A DNA stretch of 64,000 bases from Trileptium ribeirensis (lineage: Eukaryota; Nematoda; Enoplea; Enoplida; Thoracostomopsidae): the NCBI GenBank assembly GCA_030248225.1, contig JASANE010003346.1, forward strand, positions 17,341 to 81,340, in the 5' to 3' direction. Numbering within the stretch: position 1 is the first letter of the stretch; each line of letters begins with the position of its first letter. Shown piece after piece: positions 46,875-56,797 of this stretch. Position numbers and translations under genes: made by a program. A model generated the notes under the pieces. The model saw nothing but the letters and a program-made list of their open reading frames with translations. It searched no databases and was not told the origin of the DNA.

Positions 46875-47175
46875 CCGATGTGTCGGGAGGGGGGATGGTG
46901 TAGCCAGGACTCTGCCTGGGAGATCATCACGGGAGGAAGGGCATAGGCCTTTGGGAGCAAGTCGCTCGGGGATTGACAACTTCTCCCAAGGATCCTTAAT
47001 TTTTTCTATTTTTGCCAATTTTCACTCCATTTTTGGCAATTTGGCAAAATTGGTGGTGTTTTGGCGTGCTTACCACCGTCTAGGGATGGGGGTACCCTCA
47101 AAGCGTAAACCAGGGGTTTTGTTGGGCGGGGGGGGGGGAGGGCGAAGTCTAAAAGTTAGGCCCCTTGAAGCCCTG
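46875..47175. repeat. GC-flanked dispersed repeat, copy F (opposite orientation)
   Basis: GATGGTGTAGCCAGGACTC and GGCATAGGCCTTTGGGAGC precede a core reading ATTTTTGCCAATTTTCAC and TTTGGCAATTTGGCAAAATT. The G-rich part with a run of about ten G and CCCCTTGAAGCCC follows. The core words are complements of those in copies D and E. It is bordered on both sides by the TAATGTATGAAT repeat. Confidence 0.55.
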
Positions 47176-47179
47176 TTTC

Positions 47180-47460
47180 ATCTTGTATATCCTAATGTAT
47201 GAATGTTTATACATTGTTGGAATTTTTGTTCTAATTTTCAATTTTATGTTTGCTTTATAAAGCTTCAGACTAGTTATACTTATTATAAATACATTTAGTA
47301 TCTGAAATTTCACACAAATTATGTGCAAACAGCCTTTCATTTTTGTATGAAATTTTACGCAAATCATGGGTAATTTATTAATCAAAATACAGTAGGTAAC
47401 GCCATGCAACGTTATGTGTAACAAATTATACCATTCTCATGTATTCATACAAATGATATT
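47180..47460. repeat. AT-rich repeat, continuation
   Basis: TATGAATGTTTATA, then paired segments GTGTGAAATTT/ATTATGTGCAAACAG and GTATGAAATTTTACGCAAATCATG (given on differing strands). Similar words appear at 27.1-27.2 kb. The minus-strand open frame here is a by-product. Confidence 0.4.
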
Positions 47461-47806
47461 TAAATAATCATAGACTTAGGTTTAGGCTTAGCGTTAGGCT
47501 TATAGAGAAAAACATCATACGATTATTCCAGGGGGAAAACTTGCCATGATTCGCTGGGGATATTTTACATGATCATTATCCTAAATTTGGCAGAGTGCGA
47601 CTGAGTAGCTTTTGCACTTCAGCAGCTATGTAAGTTAGTTTTTAAATGCAATATTTTACTATTATACTCAGCGCACCGTTTTATACACGTGTTATAAATA
47701 TGACAAATACACCGCCTGTAACTGTAGTTGATTTATCATGAGGCAATATGATAAAGTTGATATCACATTATGTTATAGCACTAAACAGTAAAATGATTAA
47801 TGTCAC

Positions 47807-48241
47807 CTCATGAAGGCCGTAATCTTTGCCGACTTCGTTTGTATCGATCGAACCATTTTCCGCTCGTATAAGTATAATATCGACGTTCTGAAGTCTGCTT
47901 TTTGTTTCGGTGGAATATCTAAAAACATTAACTGCAATACATATATTCAACCAATAATTATAATGTAATTAAAATCACCTTTGAAACCACCTTTGACCAG
48001 ATAGCACCGCCAATCGAACGGTCCTTGGTAACAATCCTTATCAGATTTTTTGTAAATCTGACAAAAGTATATGTATTCTGCTTTTGAATTGAACAAGTGG
48101 CTGTCAGATGCTCTTGATTTTCTGATAATATGAACATTTCCTTATTATTGTTGGCTGAATGTAACACAAACATTCCTGTTTCACTACCAAATTTGAAATC
48201 ACATAGGGATTCGGTCACATAATACATTTTCAGGAGTTTAA
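47807..48241 (-). CDS. Two exon-like segments of an unidentified minus-strand gene
   Basis: The first segment, 48241-47991, follows acceptor AGTTTGCAG and reads LCDFKFGSETGMFVLHSANN and ENQEHLTATCSIQKQ to IGGAIWSK, ending at donor TCAAAG/GTGGTT in phase 0. The second, 47931-47807, follows acceptor GTATTGCAG and in phase 0 reads LMFLDIPPKQKADF and ERKMVRSIQTKSAK, ending at donor CATGAG/GTGACA in phase 2. The intron between them would be only 59 bases. Amino-acid composition is protein-like. No family was recognised; upstream and downstream exons are undefined. A second reading frame of the second segment is also open, which lowers certainty. Confidence 0.3.
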
Positions 48242-49287
48242 CTGCAAACTTTGTGAGCTTCAGCACTTGATTTAAAATTCCAAATCTCCCATAATACGAT
48301 AAACAATGCGCACAACATATCGTAAAAACAGTTCAGTGGTAAATTCAAAACATGGCGACGTACAGGAGACCGTGCAAAATATCGATACTTCCAGGAATCA
48401 TGTGGAAGCGGTGCCAACTGTGCAACAACGAACATATTGAAATAACATAGCACTGTTTGTCATTTCATGCGAATAATATAATTAGAATCAGATGAATTTA
48501 GAATGTCAGCTATAGAAAGCTTCTTAAATTTTATTAAAAAAATAAAACGTTTTAGGAATGAATAAACATTTTTACTAGTCATTCCTAATTTAGAGCAGGC
48601 TAACAAACCGGAAACTTAAATTACGTTAGATTTCGAAACAGCAGAGCAGGAAAAGTTACGAACTAATGTCTAAAATCCAAGGTTATATTTTCCACTGGTT
48701 TTAAAATTTCGCGCAACAATCTTGAGACTGAAAAGATATTATAGGTTATGGGAAAAGACAGATTGAAGCGCACGATTCTAGGCATTATTTCTTAGAATAA
48801 TTTTCAGTAGTAAGCATTCAGGCTATCTAGCTTAGCCTGTGTTGGTGCCAAAGCATCGAAAGCCGTCCCACTGTAATCTTTCCATTGTCCAGCTGTATGT
48901 CACGCGACTTCACTTGAAACTTTGCATCCATGAAATTTATATTTATGACGGAAACAGTGGAATGTAGCGTATACATAGCCAATACAGTCGAAATATTAAT
49001 AACCTTGGTATCTTAATTGTGAACGTAAATGCGTACAGTGTGGTTGTTCTTCTGCACTTCGAAAATTCGCGTGCCTATATTACAGATCGGTATTCCGATC
49101 GATAACTCTAGCATGGGCTCTGTGATGGACGGAAGGAATTTATGTGAGTAGATAGAAAACAGGGGTTTTGCCCCCACCGGTGGGGACCGCTGGTGGTGAG
49201 TCATGGGCATTACTCTTATTTATATGTATATATGTATATAGGTATATATGTTTAGCATACATGCATACTTATGTTTATATAGTCGGA
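48242..49287. other. Unannotated stretch
   Basis: A 54-base segment, 48430-48377 on the minus strand (LAPLPHDSWKYRYFARSP after acceptor GTTGCACAG, then GTACGT), could be a further small exon of the gene at 47807-48241, but its phase does not obviously match. A TATA-rich microsatellite lies at 49215-49255. Nothing else was seen. Confidence 0.3.
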
Positions 49288-49626
49288 CTATATATTTCTA
49301 AAAGAAGACTCTTGAAGGTCAGAGCATAGTCGGTTGTTGATTTGTTCTGTTGATTCGGTAATTAAAGAGTTAGTCGATATGATCTGTCCACCGGCGGATT
49401 TAATCTCCTGACAAGACACCGGGTTCATCCATGTCGTACGTTGTAACGGGTCATTGGGCACACTGGAATATATGGCTGTAAATTCTGAGTCTGCATTAAC
49501 CTGTTCTTGTATGGAAGTTGCTTGGTTAGGTATCTCTCCTGCTACTGCCTTAACACTTATATTCGTCGTACTCGTTGACGTTCTAGTCAAAGCCGGTTTA
49601 AGAAATGCTTGTTGTTTCGGCGTAGG
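49288..49626 (-). CDS. Possible terminal exon of a minus-strand gene, unidentified
   Basis: After a good acceptor (CACCTATTTTGCCTAG/CCTACG) a phase-0 frame runs for 112 codons to TAG. It is hydrophilic and rich in Thr, Ser, Asn and Gln (TRTSTSTTNISVKAV, EIPNQATSIQEQVNADSEF), without cysteine clusters or membrane segments. It would suit a disordered C-terminal tail. No family was recognised and no upstream exon was found. Confidence 0.3.
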   Translation of the reverse strand, partial: PTPKQQAFLKPALTRTSTSTTNISVKAVAGEIPNQATSIQEQVNADSEFTAIYSSVPNDPLQRTTWMNPVSCQEIKSAGGQIISTNSLITESTEQINNRLCSDLQESSFRNI

Positions 49627-49686
49627 CTAGGCAAAATAGGTGTTTCTAATTTCTCTGCACAAACAGCCATTTCTAACTTTTTATAG

Positions 49687-50453
49687 ATTTTTAGCTACAG
49701 CGCGGTTTTCCAAGGAGCGCGCCAGTTCAATGAAGCGGCTCAGAAGAACATTGAACCATTTGTTTGCAATATCATTGTTTTACGTAGCTCAAGTGGTTAG
49801 GGGTGAACGTCGGCTTGAGATGAACAGAAAACAAAAAACTGAATTATTCTTCCATTTAACTTCATAAATAACTTTCCTTTGGTCATATGTGTAAGACTTT
49901 TCTCATAAAAGTCTGTAAATGGCTCACCGCAAACTTCTACTCGCGCTTGACTGGAGATTGGTCCAGAGTCCAGAAGAAAAGTGCATTCATTATGGAGGAC
50001 CAGGTATGCCTGTTACTTTTTAGTTGTTTCAAATTGAAGTTGACAGGTAACATTTTCTGGCATTCAGCGATTGTAATTTGTCTTGTTCTATTGGTTTATA
50101 GAGCCGCAAGGAAATGAGCATAGAATTTCAATTTTTTATTGGATCTCGGTGACTCTCTTGTGCATTTAAACAATGCATGATTTCAGTCATTTCGGCTTCA
50201 TTTTTGTCGAAGTCTCAAGGGTTTGACAGGGTCACCACACTACGATGATGACGCTTGTGGGAATGGCCGAGATGTTATGACTGAACTATTCTGTAACATC
50301 GAGTCTTCACATGAAGCCAAACGATACGTATTGAGACTTTTTCATCAATCAATTACTTACATGCGCGTTTCCACACACTTGGAGCTACGATTAGGTAGTC
50401 ATATTTTGAGTGTAGCGCGGCTTCAAATCGAAAAATCTCAAGTAGACTATTGA
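49687..50453 (+). CDS. Three-exon model of an unidentified plus-strand gene
   Basis: Exon a, 49687-49783, follows acceptor CTTTTTATAG and reads ARFSKERASSMKRLRRTL, ending at TTTTAC/GTAGCT in phase 0. Exon b, 49896-50003, follows a poor acceptor (TATGTGTAAG) and reads RLTGDWSRVQKKSAFIMEDQ, ending at CAG/GTATGC in phase 0. Exon c, 50187-50453, follows acceptor TGATTTCAG and reads SFRLHFCRSLKGLTGSPHY, then ACGNGRDVMTELFCNIESSH, ending in TGA. All phases agree. Codon composition is richer in GC than nearby chance frames. No domain was recognised. Exon c is the best supported. It lies only 61 bp from the divergent minus-strand exon at 49288-49626. Confidence 0.3.
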
Positions 50454-52384
50454 ATTCTCATTTTAAGTATTAATCAGGGCTGTAAAGTCGTGTTGTCAAC
50501 CGCTCAAAATTTTGTTACAGGCTCAGAGTCAACGGGTCTTAGCAAGTTATAAACAAAATTTTAAGATAAAATACTTCGCTTGTAGAAAATAAGTGCTATT
50601 CGATTTCTCTGTTGTAGCAAAGTGTAAAGAACATTGCTATAACTATAGCAAATTAAGAAAAACTGTAACTTTGCCGTTGCTTTAACGAAAATTGGCTCAG
50701 TATTATGTGAAATCGAAATAGAAGAGGTTGTGTTTTTGATTGAATTTCCTGCCCCTTCTCCATATTTATAGCTAATGCAGTAGGAATGTATGTTTTTGCT
50801 TACAGCAAAACGTTGATCCTGGGCTCTATAATAGTTTATATGCCAAAAAGCTACCATTTTAAAAAATTTTCTTATTCCAAATAAATCAACGCAAATATAT
50901 TTCGACTTTGTGATACACATACAATTTACGTTAAGTAGAAACATATTTGTGTACAATTGCTGGTTATGCAAATTATTGAAAAAAGTTAAAGTTCCAGCGA
51001 CCGTACGGTGATAACGTTTCACGTTTTTCCTAGCATTCAATTTTCAACTTTAGTTATTATAACTAAACGTTTTTAGAAAAGGTAACCAGCAGTAGTACAT
51101 TACAGTGAACAAAATACCCTTACATTTAGTAACGTAAACAATATATTTAACATCCTAAGAATTTTTTTGTTGTTCAGACTGAACGATACGAACATGAAAT
51201 ATAGGCTAGACATTCTAACGTGCTGGTGGTAATACGAAAGCATGAAACCCTATCGTAAAAGGGTTAATTGTTCCATCAGCGAACTAACCATATTGATAAA
51301 AGCTATAAAGACCTCCGAGAATAGATTCGACAACGCTCATTCCAGGTAAAGTGATAAAAATAAGTATTAAGATGTACAGAAGTTTCTTCTCAAAGCAAAA
51401 AAAAATATGAAACTATAACCATAAGATTTACTTTAGTCTATATATGTTTAAAAAAATTATACGGCAAGTGTGTGATTTATAAGTGCATAAATCACGATAT
51501 TGTGGAAAATCATTAATGCGCTACGCAGGAATCTAATGATAAAACACATAAGCATTGATAAATAGCATAGTTCGTAGCATTAGCATGTAAAAATATCACA
51601 TTAATAATGAACAATGCTACGAATTTATGTATTTAAACAGGACCTTTAACATTTAGCAATGACATTGGTTTGTTGTTTTACAAAAAAAAAGAATTGCAAG
51701 AAACAACTTTGTACATTGATAACCTTTGATTGTTTCACAAATATCACAGGGCTCAGAGAATTTATAGATTAATAAAAAATGTGATTTAGGACAGTTTCTT
51801 AATAATGATTACTTCTAAAACGGTTAATCGAGCGATAGTCTACATTGTGGTTTAAAAGTAACGGGCGAAAACTAACGCGACTAAATCCAGCATTATGATG
51901 TATTAAGTACTTACATTTGGGTTGCGATAAATATACATAAATCATGGAATTAGAACTGCACCACCAAATTGAACGATTTTTGTCTGTAATAGAAACGTGT
52001 CACTGCATTTTACAAATATATACAGCTGTATTGCCCCCCCCCGTCTTTATGGTTTTTCTTTGAACCATAAAAGGCCAGTACATTGTACATTATTGTTCAG
52101 ATATTAATTACATATTAAAATAACCATACAAATTATATGCAATGTGCCACAGTTTTGATTGGTCGTGTTAACGAAGCTCTAGATATATCAGAGAAGGGAC
52201 CGGGAGATAATTTTATGGCTCAGAGATAATATTACCCGCTTGTGACAGTGACGCGGTAGTGACAAGATAAGCCGGAGAGGGCAGCACCAAGGTCACCTCC
52301 GAATGCATCCAATGTATAATAATTCTGCGAAAGAGTAAAATAAGCGGTTAAGTATCAAATAGAAGCCATTGCTTGATCAACCAC
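50454..52384. other. Intergenic AT-rich DNA
   Basis: The longest frame (minus 51040-50561, 159 codons) is rich in Ile, Lys, Asn, Ser, Tyr and Phe, as expected of chance AT-rich translation, and has no motif. A CCCCCCCC tract occurs at 52035. Confidence 0.35.
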
Positions 52385-53088
52385 AAAGACAGAGTCCTAC
52401 AACATATTTTTCTTTAGGGTTGCAGACAGAGACCACAGGTCAGGGTAAAAGTAGTTGGTCAAGAGACATGGAAGGCACGTAGATGTATCGTGGAAAATCG
52501 CCACAACGACAGTCCTACAACATATTTTTCTTTAGGTTTTGCAGCCAGAGACGACAGGTCAGGGTAAAAGTAGTTGGTCAAGAGACATGGATGACACGTA
52601 GATGTATCGTGGAAAATCGCCACAACGACAGTCCTACAACATATTTTTCTTTAGGGTTGCAGCCAGAGAGACAGGTCAGGGTAAAAGTAGCTGGTCAAGA
52701 GACATGGATGGCACGTAGATGTATCGTGGAAAATCACCACAACGACAGTCCTACAACATATTTTTCTTTAGGGTTGCAGCCAGAGACGACAGGTCAGGGT
52801 AAAAGTAGTTGGTCAAGAGACATGGATGACACGTAGATGTATCGTGGAAAATCGCCACAACGACAGTCCTACAACATATTTTTCTTTAGGGTTGCAGCCA
52901 GAGACGACAGGTCAGGGTAAAAGTAGCTGGTCAAGAGACATGGATGGCACGTAGATGTATCGTGGAAAATCACCACAACGACAGTCCTACAACATATTTT
53001 TCTTTAGGGTTGCAGCCAGAGACGACAGGTCAGGGTAAAAGTAGTTGGTCAAGAGACATGGATGGCACGTAGATGTATTGTGGAAAAT
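52385..53088. repeat. Tandem repeat, six units of about 118 bp
   Basis: The anchor GTCCTACAACATATTTTTC starts at about 52394, 52512, 52631, 52748, 52866 and 52984, giving spacings of 117-119 bp. Units are 95% or more alike, so the array is young. Each unit contains ATATTTTTCTTTAG/GG, a strong acceptor-like signal, then GTTGCAGCCAGAGACGACAG/GTCAGGGTAAAAG with donor-like GT sites. The open frame across part of the array is a by-product. Confidence 0.95.
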
Positions 53089-53210
53089 ATTTCGTCATCG
53101 TTTTAAGTAGTTTGTACGTAAATTGCAAGCAGTTTTCAAGTACATTTATATTTGCAAAGAAAACGGAACTAACACATATTGCTGTTCAACTTTTTAAATT
53201 CTATTTTCAG

Positions 53211-53292
53211 GCTGCACGACATGGACGCACCTACAACCTACTGAGAACCTCCACTGCTCTGGACGGGTTCTTACTGCGAATTTAGAAGAGTA
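53211..53292 (+). other. Splice-flanked exon-like segment
   Basis: TTCTATTTTCAG/GCTGCACGAC precedes an 82-base, relatively GC-rich stretch ending GAAGAGTAG/GTGAGTTTT. Both borders match consensus. All three frames meet a stop within or at the end, so if spliced it would be a non-coding, 5'-leader or terminal exon. It lies 120 bp after the 118-bp array, whose units also carry acceptor-like signals. Confidence 0.3.
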
Positions 53293-54113
53293 GGTGAGTT
53301 TTTTTTATTAGCACTTGGGTTTCTACTGTGTCTCTGCTGAATACCTGAGCAGAAAAGGCGAAAGCAATAGACGCTGCTCAGCTGTATTAAAAACAATACT
53401 GATGGATGTGCTTTCGGCTTATGAATTTATGAACGGGTCACGCAGTATAACCCAGTGACCCGGTAACTACGTCACAAATGTAACTCAAAATGGCCCGACT
53501 GACCCAGGTCTTATATCTGTTATATACAAGTTGTATCACACGTAGCTTGCCAGTGCGGAAAGCATAATGTTACGTTCGCGACAAGGTGCTATGTGACAAA
53601 GAATTCAGTATTAGAGAGAAAAATCGAAATAGAATTTCAAAATATGTCTAGTTTTATTATGCTATGCAAGATTTTCGTATTACCCCTACTGTTTCACTGC
53701 TGAGAGACATAAAAGTCTTAACTTTGGTTATTTCAGATCATAACAGCGCTATAATTAAAAAATCAATGTGATACTTATAAGATATATATTTATTGAGTTA
53801 TTTACAATTTTTCATATACAAAAATGAAAATGGATGAAAACGTGACGATTCTGCCTTTAAAGGCATTGTAAGAGATACAATATTTAAAAAGATACGAGAA
53901 CTAGGTACTGGAAATTGATGTCCTTAAGGTGGGCCATGCTACACACAATAGTATACGAACTGGCACACAATGAAAGACGGTTAATGACACTGTATAAGAA
54001 AGCATAAGACAATTTAGATTGATTATTAATAGTATAGATTGCAGTGCTTTGTTGTTGTGTCCCGTTACTTCTTTAGTAATTTTAGCCAGTTATTTATTAA
54101 GGCTTTAATATAA
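53293..54113. other. Unannotated sequence
   Basis: Nothing supportable between the splice-flanked segment and the next tandem array. Confidence 0.4.
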
Positions 54114-54683
54114 TTGTTCGAAAAACAGCAATCTGTAGTTCAAAGTTTGCTTCCTGAGACAGTTCTTGAGAAAGCCAAACAAATAGAGTGAACATTTTTC
54201 GAAAAACAGCAATCTGTAGTTCAAAGTTTGCTTCCCGAGACACTTCTTGAGAAAGCCAAAGAAATAGAGTGAACATTTTTCGAAAAACAGCAATCTGTAA
54301 TTCAAAGTTTGCTTCCCGAGACACTTCTTGAGAAATCCAAAGAAATAGAGTGAACATTGCTCGAAAAACAGCAATCTGTAGTTCAAAGTTTGCTTCCGGA
54401 GACACTTCTTGCGAAAGCCAAAGAAATAGAGTGAACATTTTTCGAAAACCAGCAATCTGTAGTTCAAAGTTTGCTTCCCGAGACACTTCCTGAGAAAGCC
54501 ATAAAAATAGAGTGAACACTATTCGAAAAACAGCAATCTGTAGTTCAAAGTTTGCTTCTGAGACACTTCTTGCGAAAGCCAAAGAAATAGAGTGAACATT
54601 TTTCGAAAACCAGCAATCTGTAGTTCAAAGTTTGCTTCCCGAGATACTTCCTGAGAAAGCCAGAAAAATAGAGTGAACATTGT
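54114..54683. repeat. Tandem repeat, seven units of 81 bp
   Basis: The anchor CAGCAATCTG starts at about 54126, 54207, 54288, 54369, 54450, 54531 and 54611. The unit is 81 bp, exactly 27 codons, so long frames cross the array; on the minus strand a 27-residue unit (ANFELQIAVFRKMFTLFLW...) repeats. Units differ at several positions. Two units share GAAAACCAGC and CATAAAAATAG/CAGAAAAATAG variants, hinting at a higher-order pair. Confidence 0.95.
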
Positions 54684-54779
54684 TCTGTGACGCTAGCAAA
54701 TTACCAAGTCGTGGTGTATGTCAAGTGGTTCGGTGAAGTGTAGTTGTCATATTATTTAGTTATAAATATGTTTCCGAGA

Positions 54780-55460
54780 ATAGCCGTTTCGTAATAAATG
54801 CACTAGAACAGAGGTTCCGCAAAAATAACTTAAAGCTGTCTTTGCACATTAAATTCCCCGAAACTATTATTTCGTAATAAATGCACTATAACTGTTGTTT
54901 CATAATAATCAATCTAAAACCGTCTTTTCGTAATGAATGCCTCAAAACTGATATTTACAATAAGTGCCATATAACTGCTGTTTAATAAGTGCTAAAACTG
55001 TTTTCAAAAAATGCCGGAAATTCGACTTTAAATAATAATTCCCTAAAACTGCTGTTTAGCAATAAACGTCCTAAAGCTGTCTTTTCGAAATAAATGGGCA
55101 AAAATTGCTGTTTCGCACTAAGTGCGCTAAATATAATGTTTCGCAACAAATTCAGTAAAATTACTGTTACACAATAAATGCTCTAAATTTACAGTTTCAT
55201 GATATGTCCAAAACACCCATTTTATAATAAATGCACTAAATTACTGTTTCTCAATTAAATGCCCTAAAACTGTTATTTCTTTACAAATGTCCGAAAATCA
55301 CCGTTTCGTATTAAATGGCCTAAAATAGCTGTTTCGCAAAAAAACAATCTTAAACTGCTTTTTAATATAAAAATCCTATAACCACCGCTTTAAAAATGAG
55401 CTAAAACTGCTGTTGCACTGTAAATGCTCTAAAACTGTCTTTGGAAATAAACTTGTCGGC
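54780..55460. repeat. Highly degenerate tandem repeat, unit about 36-40 bp
   Basis: The theme AATAAATGCNCTAAAACTG CTGTTTCGT recurs about seventeen times with substitutions and indels. Examples are TAATAAATGCACTAGAAC, AATAAATGCACTATAACTG, AATAAATGCTCTAAATTTAC and AATTAAATGCCCTAAAACTG. The level of decay shows that it is far older than the neighbouring 118- and 81-bp arrays. Confidence 0.8.
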
Positions 55461-56290
55461 TTAAGGTTAAAGTTGCAGAAACATACCGTTGTATTGCCGG
55501 TCCTTTTGATTTTCTAGAAAAAAATTAGTCGCTATGGTGAATCGGGCGACCGTTTACTGCGAATGTACTGCCCTCATGTGTAAACACCTAGTGTTTGTGG
55601 TTAGCACCAGGCGATCGAAATTGATTCAGTTCCTATCCTGATGTCTCCAGAAACATATTTTATGGAAGCTATTGCCCCTTTTTACTCCCCAAATAGGAGT
55701 TAGCAGCAGAACCAGACAAAACGCTCTATTTGCAGGAATTATGACGTTACACAAAATTAGATTTAACAGTATCTGCTGAAACTTTTAGCTGCACGATACT
55801 GTATATATAGTAGCCAATAGTACATTACAGTATGATTTCTGCGTAAACCTATCATCCATACTTTAACTGATATCTATAAATGAATAGATTCACAAACGGT
55901 TTTATCGAATAAAATATTTGGTAAACAAATTTTGTATTCGAGAAAATAACAATTTAATATGGATTGTATTATTTGAGCGACAATACATGTTCTGTTAAAA
56001 CTGAAAACTGGTTTAAAACTGCATTACAGCTATTATACATTTGGTCACGATTACGATGCTAACGTCAACATATAATTTTATCGTTATATGTAATAATAAT
56101 AAAAAAATATTCGGAGAATACAACAAACCTTAACTTGTCTGTTAGTAGTTTAAATTCGATCGATATACTTAATAATACAACGGATAAATCCTCGGCTTTG
56201 TAATAAAGAGACTTTACTTTCAGAAAACTATATGCGTCTCAAAATATCAAATCAGACATATGCAAGTAGATAGACATGAGTAACATTTTT
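55461..56290. other. Unannotated sequence
   Basis: No supported feature. Confidence 0.4.
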
Positions 56291-56640
56291 TATTTAGGAA
56301 AGCGATTAAGACCATAAGAGAGTATTACGAACGTTATCCAGATTACTGCTACAATATGTTGTCGTACTGATAAATCATGTTCAAGATAAATCGTTTTGTG
56401 ACCTTCAAAAATAATATTTGTTTTACAGATCGCTGTGAAAACAGTAGTTCGTCGTTTATGACGATCAATTCCAAGAATGTTATGCTCATTCGCACGCACC
56501 AAGCAATACCGACAAGGTATTCCAAGAAAGAGAAAAAGCTTTACATTTCGTTTTGGAAAACGATGTATATTTGCCCATTTTGTGATAAAGGCTTGCTGAT
56601 ATATATAGCTCGGAAGGATTAAATATATATACAAGGTATC
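56290..56640. other. Region open on both strands, coding direction unresolved
   Basis: Plus strand: after TTTTTATTTAG, 56298-56373 reads KAIKTIREYYERYPDYCY to a TGA, like a terminal exon. After TTGTTTTACAG, 56429-56517 reads RCENSSSSFMTINSKNVML to donor ACAAG/GTATTC. Minus strand: one frame is open for 114 codons (56634-56290) and includes LVRANEHNILGIDRHKRRTT. Neither is a recognised protein. One strand may be real. Confidence 0.2.
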
Positions 56641-56797
56641 TCATAAGGAACACCCCAATATTTAAGTGAACCAGCATGCCAAATAATAAAGAAAGCCAAA
56701 GCGTTTTGGCATGCACGTACTATCATATAAAACTTATGTTTTTGATGAATAACTCTTACCCTAAGATCGAAATTTTGCGCCTGGGTGCGACCCGGTC

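Noticed and set aside
50561..51040. 159-codon minus-strand frame
   Set aside because: It is the longest chance-like frame, with strong bias to Ile, Lys, Asn, Tyr and Ser typical of AT-rich noise and no motif or splice context.
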